This document shows, in pieces, positions 46,027-53,298 of a stretch of 64,000 bases of DNA. Position 1 is the first letter of the stretch; each line of letters opens with the position of its first letter. The notes beneath the pieces are model-generated. The model searched no databases. It had not been told where the DNA came from and was given only the letters and a program-made list of their open reading frames with translations. Location of the stretch: the NCBI RefSeq assembly GCF_030295745.1, contig NZ_AP027291.1, forward strand, positions 3,038,001 through 3,102,000, read 5' to 3'. The DNA is from Mycolicibacterium sp. TUM20985 (GTDB lineage Bacteria > Actinomycetota > Actinomycetes > Mycobacteriales > Mycobacteriaceae). Both the position numbers and the translations under genes were made by a program.

Positions 46027-47238
46027 CTACTGGACCTTGAAGATCCAGATCAGGTTGGTGGTCAGCTCACCGGTGGGCGACCACTGGTAATTGCGGGCGT
46101 TGCCCTGACCGTTGTAGTTCTTCACGTAGTCCAGCAACGCGGGCCGTGTGATGGCACCCGAGTCGATGCCCTTGAGCATGATGGTCCCGAGGTCGTAGCC
46201 CTCGGTGCTGTAGGTACCGGGCTCCTGGCCGAACTTCTTGGTGTACTCATCGGCGAACGTTCCGGTGGCCGGACCACAGGGGCAGGACAGGATGGCGTCC
46301 TTGGATGCTTCGCCCGCCTGCTTGACGAACTCGGGGTCCTTCGTGCCGTCGGCGCTGACGAACGTGGCCTCGACTCCGCCGTCCTTGAGCTGCTGGACGA
46401 AGGGTGCCGCCTCGGAGTAGTAGCCGCTGTAGAAGACGGCGTCCGGGCTGACTCCCTTGATCTGCGTGACAGCCGCGGAGAAGTCCTTGTCACCCTTCTT
46501 GACCTGGATGTTGCAGGCCGAATCGGCGACGGGGCCGAGCGTTTCGCGCACGGGAACGGCCAGACCCAGACCGTAGTCGGTGCTGTCGTCGACGACGCAG
46601 ATCTTCTTGTAGCCCAATGTGTTCTTGAGGTAGTTCGCCACCGAGGGACCCTGCACGCCGTCATTGGCGAGTCCGCGGAAGAAGGTCTTCCAGCCGTTCT
46701 CGCTGAGCGTTGGGTTGGTCGCCGAGGCCGTGACGGCCACGAGGCCGGCTTGATCGAACACCGTGCCGGTGGCCTTGGTCTCGCCGGAGAATGCCGGTCC
46801 GACCAGTCCGATCGTGTACTGGTCGTCGACGATCTGCGGAGCGACGGCCGTGGCCTTCTGCGGATCGCCCTCGGTGTCGAAGGGCTTCAGCTGCACCTGG
46901 CAACCCGGGTTCGCCGCGTTGTGCTTGTCGATGGCCAGCTGCACACCGTTCTTGATGTTGATGCCAAGGGCGGCGTCAGGGCCGTTGAGCGCACCCGCCA
47001 TCGCGATCGACACGGGCGGGCAGGTCGCCTTCCCATCACCGGTGGGGTCGGCGGGCGTCACACCCTCGGCCGGCTTCACCTCGCCACCGTTCTCGTCGAT
47101 CTGTACCTGCTCGACGATCTTCAGGTCAGACTGCGACGAGCTCTCCTCCGGTGTCGACTGGTTGCAACCAGCCATTCCCAGCACGAGCAAGCCCGCGCTC
47201 CCGAGAGCAAATGCATTACGTGCCATGCGACCGCGCAC
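46027..47238 (-). CDS. livK: Branched-chain amino-acid ABC transporter, substrate-binding lipoprotein
   Basis: This ~403-residue exported lipoprotein has a signal peptide with lipobox LGMAGC. The mature part is a type I periplasmic-binding fold (VSIAMAGALNGPDAALGINIKNG, GLVGPAFSGETKA, VFYSGYYSEAAPFVQQL). A GTG at 47244 is in frame, but it touches the ribosome site ggagg (47248-47244); the next GTG at 47238 has ideal 5-base spacing and is chosen. Two Cys pairs (ATCPP, PGCQV, SACNIQ, CPCGP) could form disulfides. It captures the ligand for LivHMGF; the ligand is not deducible. Confidence 0.9.
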   Translation of the reverse strand: MRGRMARNAFALGSAGLLVLGMAGCNQSTPEESSSQSDLKIVEQVQIDENGGEVKPAEGVTPADPTGDGKATCPPVSIAMAGALNGPDAALGINIKNGVQLAIDKHNAANPGCQVQLKPFDTEGDPQKATAVAPQIVDDQYTIGLVGPAFSGETKATGTVFDQAGLVAVTASATNPTLSENGWKTFFRGLANDGVQGPSVANYLKNTLGYKKICVVDDSTDYGLGLAVPVRETLGPVADSACNIQVKKGDKDFSAAVTQIKGVSPDAVFYSGYYSEAAPFVQQLKDGGVEATFVSADGTKDPEFVKQAGEASKDAILSCPCGPATGTFADEYTKKFGQEPGTYSTEGYDLGTIMLKGIDSGAITRPALLDYVKNYNGQGNARNYQWSPTGELTTNLIWIFKVQ

Positions 47239-47415
47239 GTTCACCTCCGTGTCAACGTTGTCATTGGCGCCGGCGACGCGGGTTGCGTTGCCCGGGGCCG
47301 CCGATGCTTCGGGTAGAACATAGCCAACACATGGCGCCGGTGCGTCGTGTTGACCAACGCGGACTGAGTGTCGCCGGTACGAACGGGCGAAACAGCGCGC
47401 GCGGAAACGCAGTTG

Positions 47416-48024
47416 TTACGTCTCCGGCGCGTCGAGGGTCTCGACGACGACCTCCGCGACCCGCCTCATCGTGGTGCGGCGGTCCATCGCCGCGCGCTGG
47501 ATCCACTTGAACGCCTCGGGCTCGGTCATCTTCTGCTTGGCCTGCAGCAAACCCTTTGCGCGTTCGACGAGCTTGCGCGTCTCGAGCCGGTCGGCCAACG
47601 TCGCGACTTCCTGCTCCAGCGCGGCGATCTCGCCGAAGCGACTGACGGCCAGCTCGATCGCAGGAATGAGGTCGGTGATCGAGAACGGCTTGACCAGATA
47701 CGCCATGGCGCCCGCGTCGCGCGCCCGCTCGACGAGCTCGCGCTGTGAGAACGCGGTGAGGATCAAGATCGGGGCGATGCGCTTGCTGGCGATCTCGGCG
47801 GCCGCGTCGATGCCGTCTCGTCGCGGCATCTTCACGTCCATGATGACGAGGTCGGGCCGAAGGCTCTCCGCGAGCTCCACCGCCTCCTGGCCGTCGCCGG
47901 CCTCACCGACCACCTCATAACCCTCTTCGCGGAGCATCTCGGCGAGATCCATCCGAATGAGCGCCTCGTCCTCCGCGATGAGGACACGGTGCGGCTTGGC
48001 GGCATCTGTCAGTGACCCGGTCAT
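47416..48024 (-). CDS. pdtaR: ANTAR-domain response regulator PdtaR
   Basis: This 202-residue regulator has a receiver domain (RVLIAEDEALIRMDLAEML, phospho-acceptor Asp in DLVIMDVKMP near residue 67, Lys in YLVKPF) followed by an ANTAR RNA-binding domain (LVERAKGLLQAKQKMTEPEAFKWIQRAAM). Phosphorylated by PdtaS, it binds paired hairpins in mRNA leaders and prevents termination; in mycobacteria it is linked to nitric-oxide and copper responses. ATG 48024 is chosen over the longer open frame. No pdtaS is in the window, as expected. In M. tuberculosis the next gene is the adenylate cyclase; here 10 kb of accessory DNA intervenes. Confidence 0.95.
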   Translation of the reverse strand: MTGSLTDAAKPHRVLIAEDEALIRMDLAEMLREEGYEVVGEAGDGQEAVELAESLRPDLVIMDVKMPRRDGIDAAAEIASKRIAPILILTAFSQRELVERARDAGAMAYLVKPFSITDLIPAIELAVSRFGEIAALEQEVATLADRLETRKLVERAKGLLQAKQKMTEPEAFKWIQRAAMDRRTTMRRVAEVVVETLDAPET

Positions 48025-48119
48025 GAGCTCATTGTCCCGTGAGAACCGCAGAACAGCGACCGCGGGGCCATGACCGCTCCCCGTGCCCATCCTCTATGGT
48101 GGGTAACCGCGCAGCGAAC

Positions 48120-48193
48120 GCCCTCGTATCCCAATTGGCAGAGGAAACGGATTCAAAACCCGTGCAGTGTGAGTTCGAGTCTCACCGAGGGCA
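48120..48193 (+). tRNA. tRNA-Leu (CAA anticodon), integration target
   Basis: This 74-nt cloverleaf has a perfect 7-bp acceptor (gccctcg with cgagggc), T arm gtgagttcgagtctcac and anticodon loop ttcaaaa with CAA in position 34-36; CCA is encoded at 48194-48196. The variable loop is only about 5 nt, not the long arm usual for bacterial tRNA-Leu, and the D stem has a C-A mismatch. The CAA anticodon reads UUG (Leu), so I keep that name. The 3' half is the attachment core of the integrative element. Confidence 0.75.
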
Positions 48194-48197
48194 CCAG
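48147..48197. repeat. attL: 51-bp direct repeat at the 3' end of the tRNA
   Basis: Fifty-one bases from the anticodon stem through the encoded CCA and one further base recur exactly at 53163-53213. This is the classic att core of a tyrosine-integrase element that rebuilds the tRNA on insertion. Confidence 0.93.
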
Positions 48198-49436
48198 TAG
48201 ATTGCAGGTCAGACGCGGTTCTGGTCTGTGGCAACCCTTTTCAACGGGGTAACCGTCCGCAGTAGCCACGGCGGCCGCGTCGAACGCGTCCGCGATCTTC
48301 CCCAGGTCGTCCGGGAACAGGTGGCCGTACCGGTCCAGCGTCAGCGTGGCGGTCTTGTGACCGAGCAGCGTTTGCAGCACCTTCACGTTGGCGCCCGCCG
48401 CAATGGCCAAGCTGGCGCAGGTGTGCCTCAGTTCGTGAGGCGTCAGCCCGGCCTCGTCGATTGCCGTCGCCGCCGGGTCGAACACCCAGCGGACCTCACC
48501 AATGGTCAAATAGTCGCCATCGTTGCCGGAGGGAAACAGCCGCTCTGAACAATCCCGCTCCCCTATTTCCGTCTTGAGCAGTGGGATAAGGAACTTCGGG
48601 ATCGGCACCGAGCGAGACGTGTGATTCTTCGTCCCGCCCTCCACCAGGCCCGTGCCCGTGACATAGGTGACCGACCGGGAGACGCGGATACGACGGGTCT
48701 CAAGGTTGACGTCGCCGATTCTCAACGCCGTCGCCTCACCGAAGCGCAAACCGCAGTAGCCGAGCACCAGGACGAAGGTCCTGAAGCGGCCAGCCGCGAC
48801 GGCCAGACGGTGCAGTTGCTCATGGCTCAGGTACCGCTGTTCGACGTCGCTCTTGCGCGGCAGCTCCAGGCCGTCGGCGGGGCTCGCGGGTAGGTGCTTC
48901 GCGCGCACCGCGTACCGCAGCGCCTGTGCGACGACCTGGTGGGCCTGGATCACGCGTGAAGCGCTCAATCCCTTGCCTTCGAAGCGGGTGGACCCGTTCA
49001 CCGACAGGCCCGTCACCCACTCCTGCAATCCATCGAAGGTCACTTCACGGAGTGGAACGTCCCGCCACCGAGGCAGGACGACGACCTCCAGCAGTGACCG
49101 GTAGCCCGCGACGGTCTTGGGCGCCCTGGTCGCCTTCGTCGCCAGCCACCGTTCGGCCATCATCCCGAACGTGACGCCCGACAGCTTGGGGTCCGTCCAC
49201 GTCCCCGTCACCTGGTCGCTGACTTGCTTGTTCAGCCACGCTTGAGCGTCGGACTTCCGCCCGGACCCCTTGGCGTGCTCTTGGCCGTTCTCGTCGACAT
49301 ACCTTGCGCGCCAACGACTGCCCTTGCCGTAGTTGGTGCTCTGTTCGGTGCTGGTGTTGCCGTTCGCGTCCCTGACGGATCGGTGCCAACGGTCCTCGAC
49401 CCCGGCGCGCCTGTTGCGCTTGTTCACGACGGTCAC
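48153..49436 (-). CDS. Tyrosine-recombinase integrase
   Basis: This 427-residue integrase starts at GTG 49436, which overlaps the regulator stop (GTGA) behind a gaggggga ribosome site. An AP2/SAM-like N-terminal region (GSRWRARYVDENG), a core-binding domain (~residues 85-190) and the catalytic domain follow, with Arg in GYCGLRFGEA, H-x-x-R in LTPHELRHTCASLA, His in LGHKTATLTLDRYGHLF and Tyr in the same block. It recombines attP with the tRNA attB. The last ~15 codons (VRLELTLHGF) are encoded by the att core, so excision would change or remove the C-terminus. Confidence 0.95.
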   Translation of the reverse strand: MTVVNKRNRRAGVEDRWHRSVRDANGNTSTEQSTNYGKGSRWRARYVDENGQEHAKGSGRKSDAQAWLNKQVSDQVTGTWTDPKLSGVTFGMMAERWLATKATRAPKTVAGYRSLLEVVVLPRWRDVPLREVTFDGLQEWVTGLSVNGSTRFEGKGLSASRVIQAHQVVAQALRYAVRAKHLPASPADGLELPRKSDVEQRYLSHEQLHRLAVAAGRFRTFVLVLGYCGLRFGEATALRIGDVNLETRRIRVSRSVTYVTGTGLVEGGTKNHTSRSVPIPKFLIPLLKTEIGERDCSERLFPSGNDGDYLTIGEVRWVFDPAATAIDEAGLTPHELRHTCASLAIAAGANVKVLQTLLGHKTATLTLDRYGHLFPDDLGKIADAFDAAAVATADGYPVEKGCHRPEPRLTCNLLVPSVRLELTLHGF

Positions 49437-50023
49437 TGCTCCCCCTCGTCGAGTGTCGCGATGAACTCCTTGTTCGCCGCGCGGGTGATCTTGTCGACGA
49501 ATTGTTTGGTGTCGGTGCTCACGCCGGTGATGGTCGTCCACGTCTCCTCCTCTTCTGGAGGACGGATGGTTGCCTCCGCAGGCAGGTCGAACCCCGCGAT
49601 CCGTCCGAGGGCCAAGCTCGCATGGTGCAGGGTCTTAGCCACCTGCTCGCCATCACCGAGCAGTGAGTCACGACCCCTGAAGTCGAGTTCCTTGGCGTCG
49701 TCCATGCGTTCGGCGAGCGCGGCGGCGACGGCCGTCACCTGCCCCTCGGCCTGCCGCGCGGAGTCCTTCAGCAGCCGGAGCGGGTACAGCCCCCGATCGT
49801 CCTTCCCCTGGCGACCGAGGAGGGAATCGACAGACACCTCGAAGAGATCGGCGATGACGACGGCCTCGTCGATCTTGACCGACCTGTCGCCTTTCTCGAT
49901 CTTGGCGATCGTCGTCCAATGCATCCCTATCCCGACGCCCTGGTCGGTGATCATCTTCGCCAACTCGGTCTGCGTCCAGCCGCGTTGGACGACGATGTGA
50001 TTTGGGCCATCTCGCAATTGCAC
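49433..50023 (-). CDS. XRE-family helix-turn-helix regulator of the integrative element
   Basis: From GTG 50023 this gives 196 residues. An N-terminal helix-turn-helix (QRGWTQTELAKMITDQG, then HWTTIAKIEKGDRSVKI, then ADLFEVSVDSLLG) matches the XRE/Cro-CI family. The C-terminal ~120 residues are helical and acidic. The frame is open further upstream, so the start is uncertain. It is co-directional with and overlaps the integrase, so it probably controls integration or excision and perhaps the divergent cargo, like a phage repressor. Confidence 0.75.
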   Translation of the reverse strand: MQLRDGPNHIVVQRGWTQTELAKMITDQGVGIGMHWTTIAKIEKGDRSVKIDEAVVIADLFEVSVDSLLGRQGKDDRGLYPLRLLKDSARQAEGQVTAVAAALAERMDDAKELDFRGRDSLLGDGEQVAKTLHHASLALGRIAGFDLPAEATIRPPEEEETWTTITGVSTDTKQFVDKITRAANKEFIATLDEGEQ

Positions 50024-50420
50024 TCGCTGGTCGTGATCCGCGAGGACGTAGAGACCGAAGTCAGCGACCAGGTCTACTTCACCTCCGATCGCGTCGCCGT
50101 GAAGACGACCATGCGCGTTGGGTGGGGATGGCCGCACCCGGGCGCTGTCGTGAAAATCAACGTCAGTGAAGGTTCGTAGGGGACCGCCTTGGGCACCAAC
50201 TAGGCGTGCTGCGCTAAATGTGCACTCCATCTTTCAAGACCCTTTGGCCATCGCTCTGCACCATGAAGCGGTGCGTGTGCGCGCGAAACAGCCCACCGCC
50301 GTTTACCCTTACCGAGCAATCCAGGCCCTCCGAGGAGGGTTCCGCGCGGGTCCGTGCCCCGCATCCAGCTCTGACGTTGGCTGGCGACCGGGGCCGGTCT
50401 GACACGAAGGGTAAGCAAGC
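50024..50420. other. Divergent regulatory region inside the integrative element
   Basis: About 400 bp separate the regulator start from the pentapeptide-repeat gene. It should contain divergent promoters and operators for the XRE regulator. Small open frames occur on both strands but none has a domain or ribosome site I can support, and no clear palindrome was found. Confidence 0.4.
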
Positions 50421-51236
50421 GTGGCTTCCTCAAGTCCGTGGTTCCCCATCGTGGTTACCGCTATCGGAGCACCGATCCTGGCGCTTACATTGCTGTTTCT
50501 TGTTCCGTTAGCGGGGTGGTTGCGCAGTCCTCCTTGGTGGTTTCGCGACGTAGTTATTGCTGGTTTGATCGCCACCGTCCTTCTTTTTAGCCAGAAGGCC
50601 GTCGATGACGAGCGGGCCATTCGTGATCGCGATATCGCAGCGACCCAAGCGAGCCAAGCAGAGCGTCTCGAGAATCTGAGGTTCGTTCGCGACCGATCAT
50701 CAGGACAAGATCAAGCGGGGTTTCGTGCCTTCGGAGGGTTTGACCTGACGGACATGAACTTGTCCGGGCTGATCCTGCGGGGCGCAGACTTCAGCGCAGC
50801 GGACCTGGAGGGCTCGAATCTAAGCGGGACGGACTTGAGTTGGCCCAGATTGGACCTAACCGGCGAAAGTCGGTTCCTGAACTTCGGTACACGATCAGAC
50901 TTGACGGGCGCCAATCTTTGCCATGCAAAACTCTCACGCGCAACCTTCGACTTCGCACTTCTCACGCGAGCAAATATGACGGGGGCGGACGTTCGAGGAA
51001 CTGTTCTGGACTGGGCCGACTTGTCCGGCGCAGACCTGAGCGGAGCGAATCTCGACGGTGCTTCGATGAAGGGCGTTTACTACGACACAACGACTGTCTG
51101 GCCGAAGGGATTTCGGCCGCCCGAGCTGCCTCGCTACCACGACCGCGCTTACGCACAATACGATCAAACGCGGTCTAGCAATCTCGCAGGTCTGCGCAAC
51201 GACCTTCAACGTCCCCGATGCCGCCAGGGCGGCTAG
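50421..51236 (+). CDS. Membrane-anchored pentapeptide-repeat protein
   Basis: This 271-residue protein starts at GTG 50421. Two N-terminal membrane helices (VVTAIGAPILALTLLFLVPL and DVVIAGLIATVLLF) are followed by a helical linker and then pentapeptide repeats of A(D/N)LXX type over residues ~115-215 (LRGADFSAADLEGSNLSGTDL, ANMTGADVRGTVLDWADLSG). These form a right-handed quadrilateral beta helix. Soluble members such as MfpA shield DNA gyrase, but the membrane-anchored group has no settled role. It is cargo of the element and is divergent from the regulator. A hairpin terminator follows. Confidence 0.88.
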   Translation: MASSSPWFPIVVTAIGAPILALTLLFLVPLAGWLRSPPWWFRDVVIAGLIATVLLFSQKAVDDERAIRDRDIAATQASQAERLENLRFVRDRSSGQDQAGFRAFGGFDLTDMNLSGLILRGADFSAADLEGSNLSGTDLSWPRLDLTGESRFLNFGTRSDLTGANLCHAKLSRATFDFALLTRANMTGADVRGTVLDWADLSGADLSGANLDGASMKGVYYDTTTVWPKGFRPPELPRYHDRAYAQYDQTRSSNLAGLRNDLQRPRCRQGG

Positions 51237-51274
51237 GGGTGGGTGGGGAATGTCCCCCGCCCATACTTAGCTGC

Positions 51275-51304
51275 GCGAGCGCAAGCTCGCTCGCTGCCGT
51301 TTTG
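51275..51304 (+). terminator. Terminator after the pentapeptide-repeat gene
   Basis: A 6-bp stem (gcgagc with gctcgc) with a gcaa tetraloop lies 38 bp past the stop and is followed shortly by tttt. It stands between two convergent genes and may serve both. The sequence tacttagctgc occurs on both sides (51264 and 51334). Confidence 0.5.
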
Positions 51305-51350
51305 TACGGGTCTGGGGCTTGGGGCCCTGAGGCTACTTAGCTGCTGCCAC

Positions 51351-51959
51351 CTAAGGGCTGTACAGCGCCCAGATCGGCTGCGGCGGGTCGTTGACCGTCA
51401 CCTTGCCGGGTAGCAGCAGATGCGTGCCCTCGGCGCACCAGATCATGTAGTCATCGGTGGACCTGGCGAACGTAAACAGGGGCACGCCAGGGCACGCTGA
51501 ACCAGCGTCGTGGACGCCACCCGGCATCGGTCCGGCGGGAATCCAGTAAAAGATTTCGGCGGGCGAGGTGTTGGCACCGCAGACCTGTTCCTCACCAGTC
51601 GCGGGGTCGGTGCGCAATTTCATCCAGTCGTAGCAGACCTCGCTGGGGGTAGCGGCAGGTGCGGGTGCCGTGGTAGCTGACGGCACTGGTGCAGGCGCCG
51701 GGGTGTTGGGGGCGGGCACGAACGGGGCGGCGGGGACGTACCCGCCTCCCGAACCCGTCTCGCAGGCCACGCCGTCACCGTCACGGTCCAAGTTCTGTGA
51801 GTAGCCAGGCTGACCCGCGTACAGCGGCGCAGCACCAGCCGCCCGCGCCTGGGCGCAGCTGGTGTATGCGTTGGCGGCGGGAGCGGCGATCAAAAGGCCC
51901 CCAACGCCAACTCCGGTTGCCGCCAACGTTGCGCATGCTTTAGCTGCTCGTCGAAACAT
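51351..51959 (-). CDS. Secreted excalibur calcium-binding-domain protein
   Basis: This ~202-residue precursor starts at ATG 51959 (GTG 51962 is an alternative) and has a Sec signal peptide cleaved near ANA-YT. The excalibur domain follows directly (CAQARAAGAAPLYAGQPGYS, then NLDRDGDGVACE), where DRDGDGVAC is the calcium loop. A Pro/Ala linker leads to a second domain with four cysteines (VCYDWM, QVCGAN, SACPGV, IWCAEG). The protein is exported; its role is unknown. As element cargo it might act at the cell surface, for example in superinfection or adhesion, but nothing in the sequence proves it. Confidence 0.85.
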   Translation of the reverse strand: MFRRAAKACATLAATGVGVGGLLIAAPAANAYTSCAQARAAGAAPLYAGQPGYSQNLDRDGDGVACETGSGGGYVPAAPFVPAPNTPAPAPVPSATTAPAPAATPSEVCYDWMKLRTDPATGEEQVCGANTSPAEIFYWIPAGPMPGGVHDAGSACPGVPLFTFARSTDDYMIWCAEGTHLLLPGKVTVNDPPQPIWALYSP

Positions 51960-52094
51960 CACTAACCCCCAGATTGTTCACGGTCCCCCGACTATCAGCT
52001 GCGAGCATAGCGATTTGCTAGCAGCGACCTGCCAGGCGGTCAGCAGCAAGCGCGCCTATGCCCGTAGTGGGAGGCACCTTCGTGAGCGGGAACG

Positions 52095-52994
52095 TCACCC
52101 CGGCGTGCTCCCATAGAGCGCCGCCCAGTTGGAGATCGTCGGTCGCAGGCTGTCCGGGTGAAGCTGCTGACGGCTGGTCGGTGCGCCCTGTCGCTGAGCC
52201 TGCGCTTCGTACAGCGCGACAGCGCACTCGGCCATACCAACCGCTGCACCCAGACCATCAGCGACCATGGCGAACGAATCTAGCTCGCGCTTCACATAGT
52301 CCATCGCCCATTTGTAGCCATGAACAAAGCCAGAACCGAGCGTGTAGAACCGGTCCACGGCCGATGCAAAACCGTCTCGGAACAACCCGCCATGGTCATG
52401 GACCGGCGGGTGCGAATCGACCCATTTCCCGGCGCTGGTCACAAAGCCCGACGAGTTCGGAGCTTTATCCCGTCGCTGTCGGTTCATCAGCGCGATTCGT
52501 TCGTCAAATAGCCGAACGTGCTCGACGAATTTCGGGTAGGTCGGGTCCTGCTCGTATCCCGGCTGAGAGTGAAAGCGCTTGCGCTCGGCTGCGTGGAATC
52601 CGCGCTGTGCGTCTAGTTCTGAGTAGGTGAAGCCGATGCAACGGGCTTGCCTGTCGGCGCGGTCGGTTGGCGAGAGTAACCAGATTGTCTTGGCCGCCGA
52701 CTCCAACGCTGTCCGGCATAGCGTCGACAGGGAGGAGATGTGAGCGTTCTTAGAGGTGGGACGAAACTCGATGAGGTCAGCCACGGCCGCGAGGTTGTCG
52801 GTGGCGTTCATAATCGGGAATAGCGCTGTTACGTTCACCAGCCCGCCAATGTCGACCATGAACCCGTCGTCGTCGAGCGCAAGGCTGCTGCCGGGGTCAT
52901 ACGGCTGCGGTCGCAAACCCCAGTCTTTGAGGGCGCGTCCGCGCCTGGCCCGGGCGTAAGTGCGCTCCAATACCGCGAGCCTCGGATCAACCAC
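52095..52994 (-). CDS. Unknown helical protein encoded by the integrative element
   Basis: From GTG 52994 this encodes 299 residues; the frame is open further upstream to 53150 and the start is uncertain. The product is soluble and largely helical, with SLSTLCRTALESAAKTIWLL (~residues 90-109) and, near residue 230, FYTLGSGFVHGYKWAMDYV. The spacing of a helical Arg/Glu block and a later S-x-F-V-H-G motif recalls HEPN-like or DUF5677-type proteins, a weak resemblance. It lies next to attR, a usual place for cargo. A defence or toxin role is possible but unproven. Confidence 0.65.
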   Translation of the reverse strand: MVDPRLAVLERTYARARRGRALKDWGLRPQPYDPGSSLALDDDGFMVDIGGLVNVTALFPIMNATDNLAAVADLIEFRPTSKNAHISSLSTLCRTALESAAKTIWLLSPTDRADRQARCIGFTYSELDAQRGFHAAERKRFHSQPGYEQDPTYPKFVEHVRLFDERIALMNRQRRDKAPNSSGFVTSAGKWVDSHPPVHDHGGLFRDGFASAVDRFYTLGSGFVHGYKWAMDYVKRELDSFAMVADGLGAAVGMAECAVALYEAQAQRQGAPTSRQQLHPDSLRPTISNWAALYGSTPG

Positions 52995-53162
52995 TTCCCA
53001 CCCACCGCTTCTCTGCGTTGAACACGTCGCAAGTATGGCGGCCGTCCGCAGGCCGTCCGCAGTTGGTTTTGACGGTGGCGCGAAGCTGATCGAAACTAGA
53101 GCCGCTGACCTGCGTGTTCCTTGGCGTACCAACGGGGCTTGTCGGAACAAACACCAGGTAGG

Positions 53163-53213
53163 ACGGATTCAAAACCCGTGCAGTGTGAGTTCGAGTCTCA
53201 CCGAGGGCACCAG
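53163..53213. repeat. attR: 51-bp direct repeat
   Basis: This is an exact copy of 48147-48197, representing the displaced 3' end of the original tRNA gene. It marks the right end of the integrative element. Confidence 0.93.
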
Positions 53214-53236
53214 AACAGCAGGCCTCTCAAACGACC

Positions 53237-53273
53237 ACCGCCGCGAGCCTGCGGAAGCAGGCGTCGCGGCGGT
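53237..53273 (-). terminator. Strong hairpin after the first glycoside hydrolase gene
   Basis: Arms of about 16 bp (accgccgcgagcctgc against gcaggcgtcgcggcggt, one bulged base) and a ggaa loop lie 26 bp past the stop of the minus-strand gene. No U-run is visible. It is a likely mycobacterial-style terminator. Confidence 0.6.
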
Positions 53274-53298
53274 TGGCCGGATAGCGGGTGATTGGCGG

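Larger units (their letters stand above)
48147..53213. mobile_element. Integrative element of about 5 kb in a tRNA gene
   Basis: Exact 51-bp repeats bound a segment that carries, from the tRNA side, a tyrosine integrase, an XRE-type regulator overlapping it by 4 bp, a pentapeptide-repeat membrane protein, an excalibur-domain secreted protein and an unknown helical protein. No capsid, tail, replication or conjugation genes are present, so it is not a full prophage. It may be a satellite, a genomic island or a phage remnant that needs a helper. The cargo genes look less GC-rich than the backbone by eye. It splits the pdtaR/cyclase neighbourhood. Confidence 0.88.

Noticed and set aside
48070..48252. 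60-codon plus-strand frame through the tRNA and attL
   Set aside because: It is translated tRNA sequence; the same peptide appears at attR because of the repeat.
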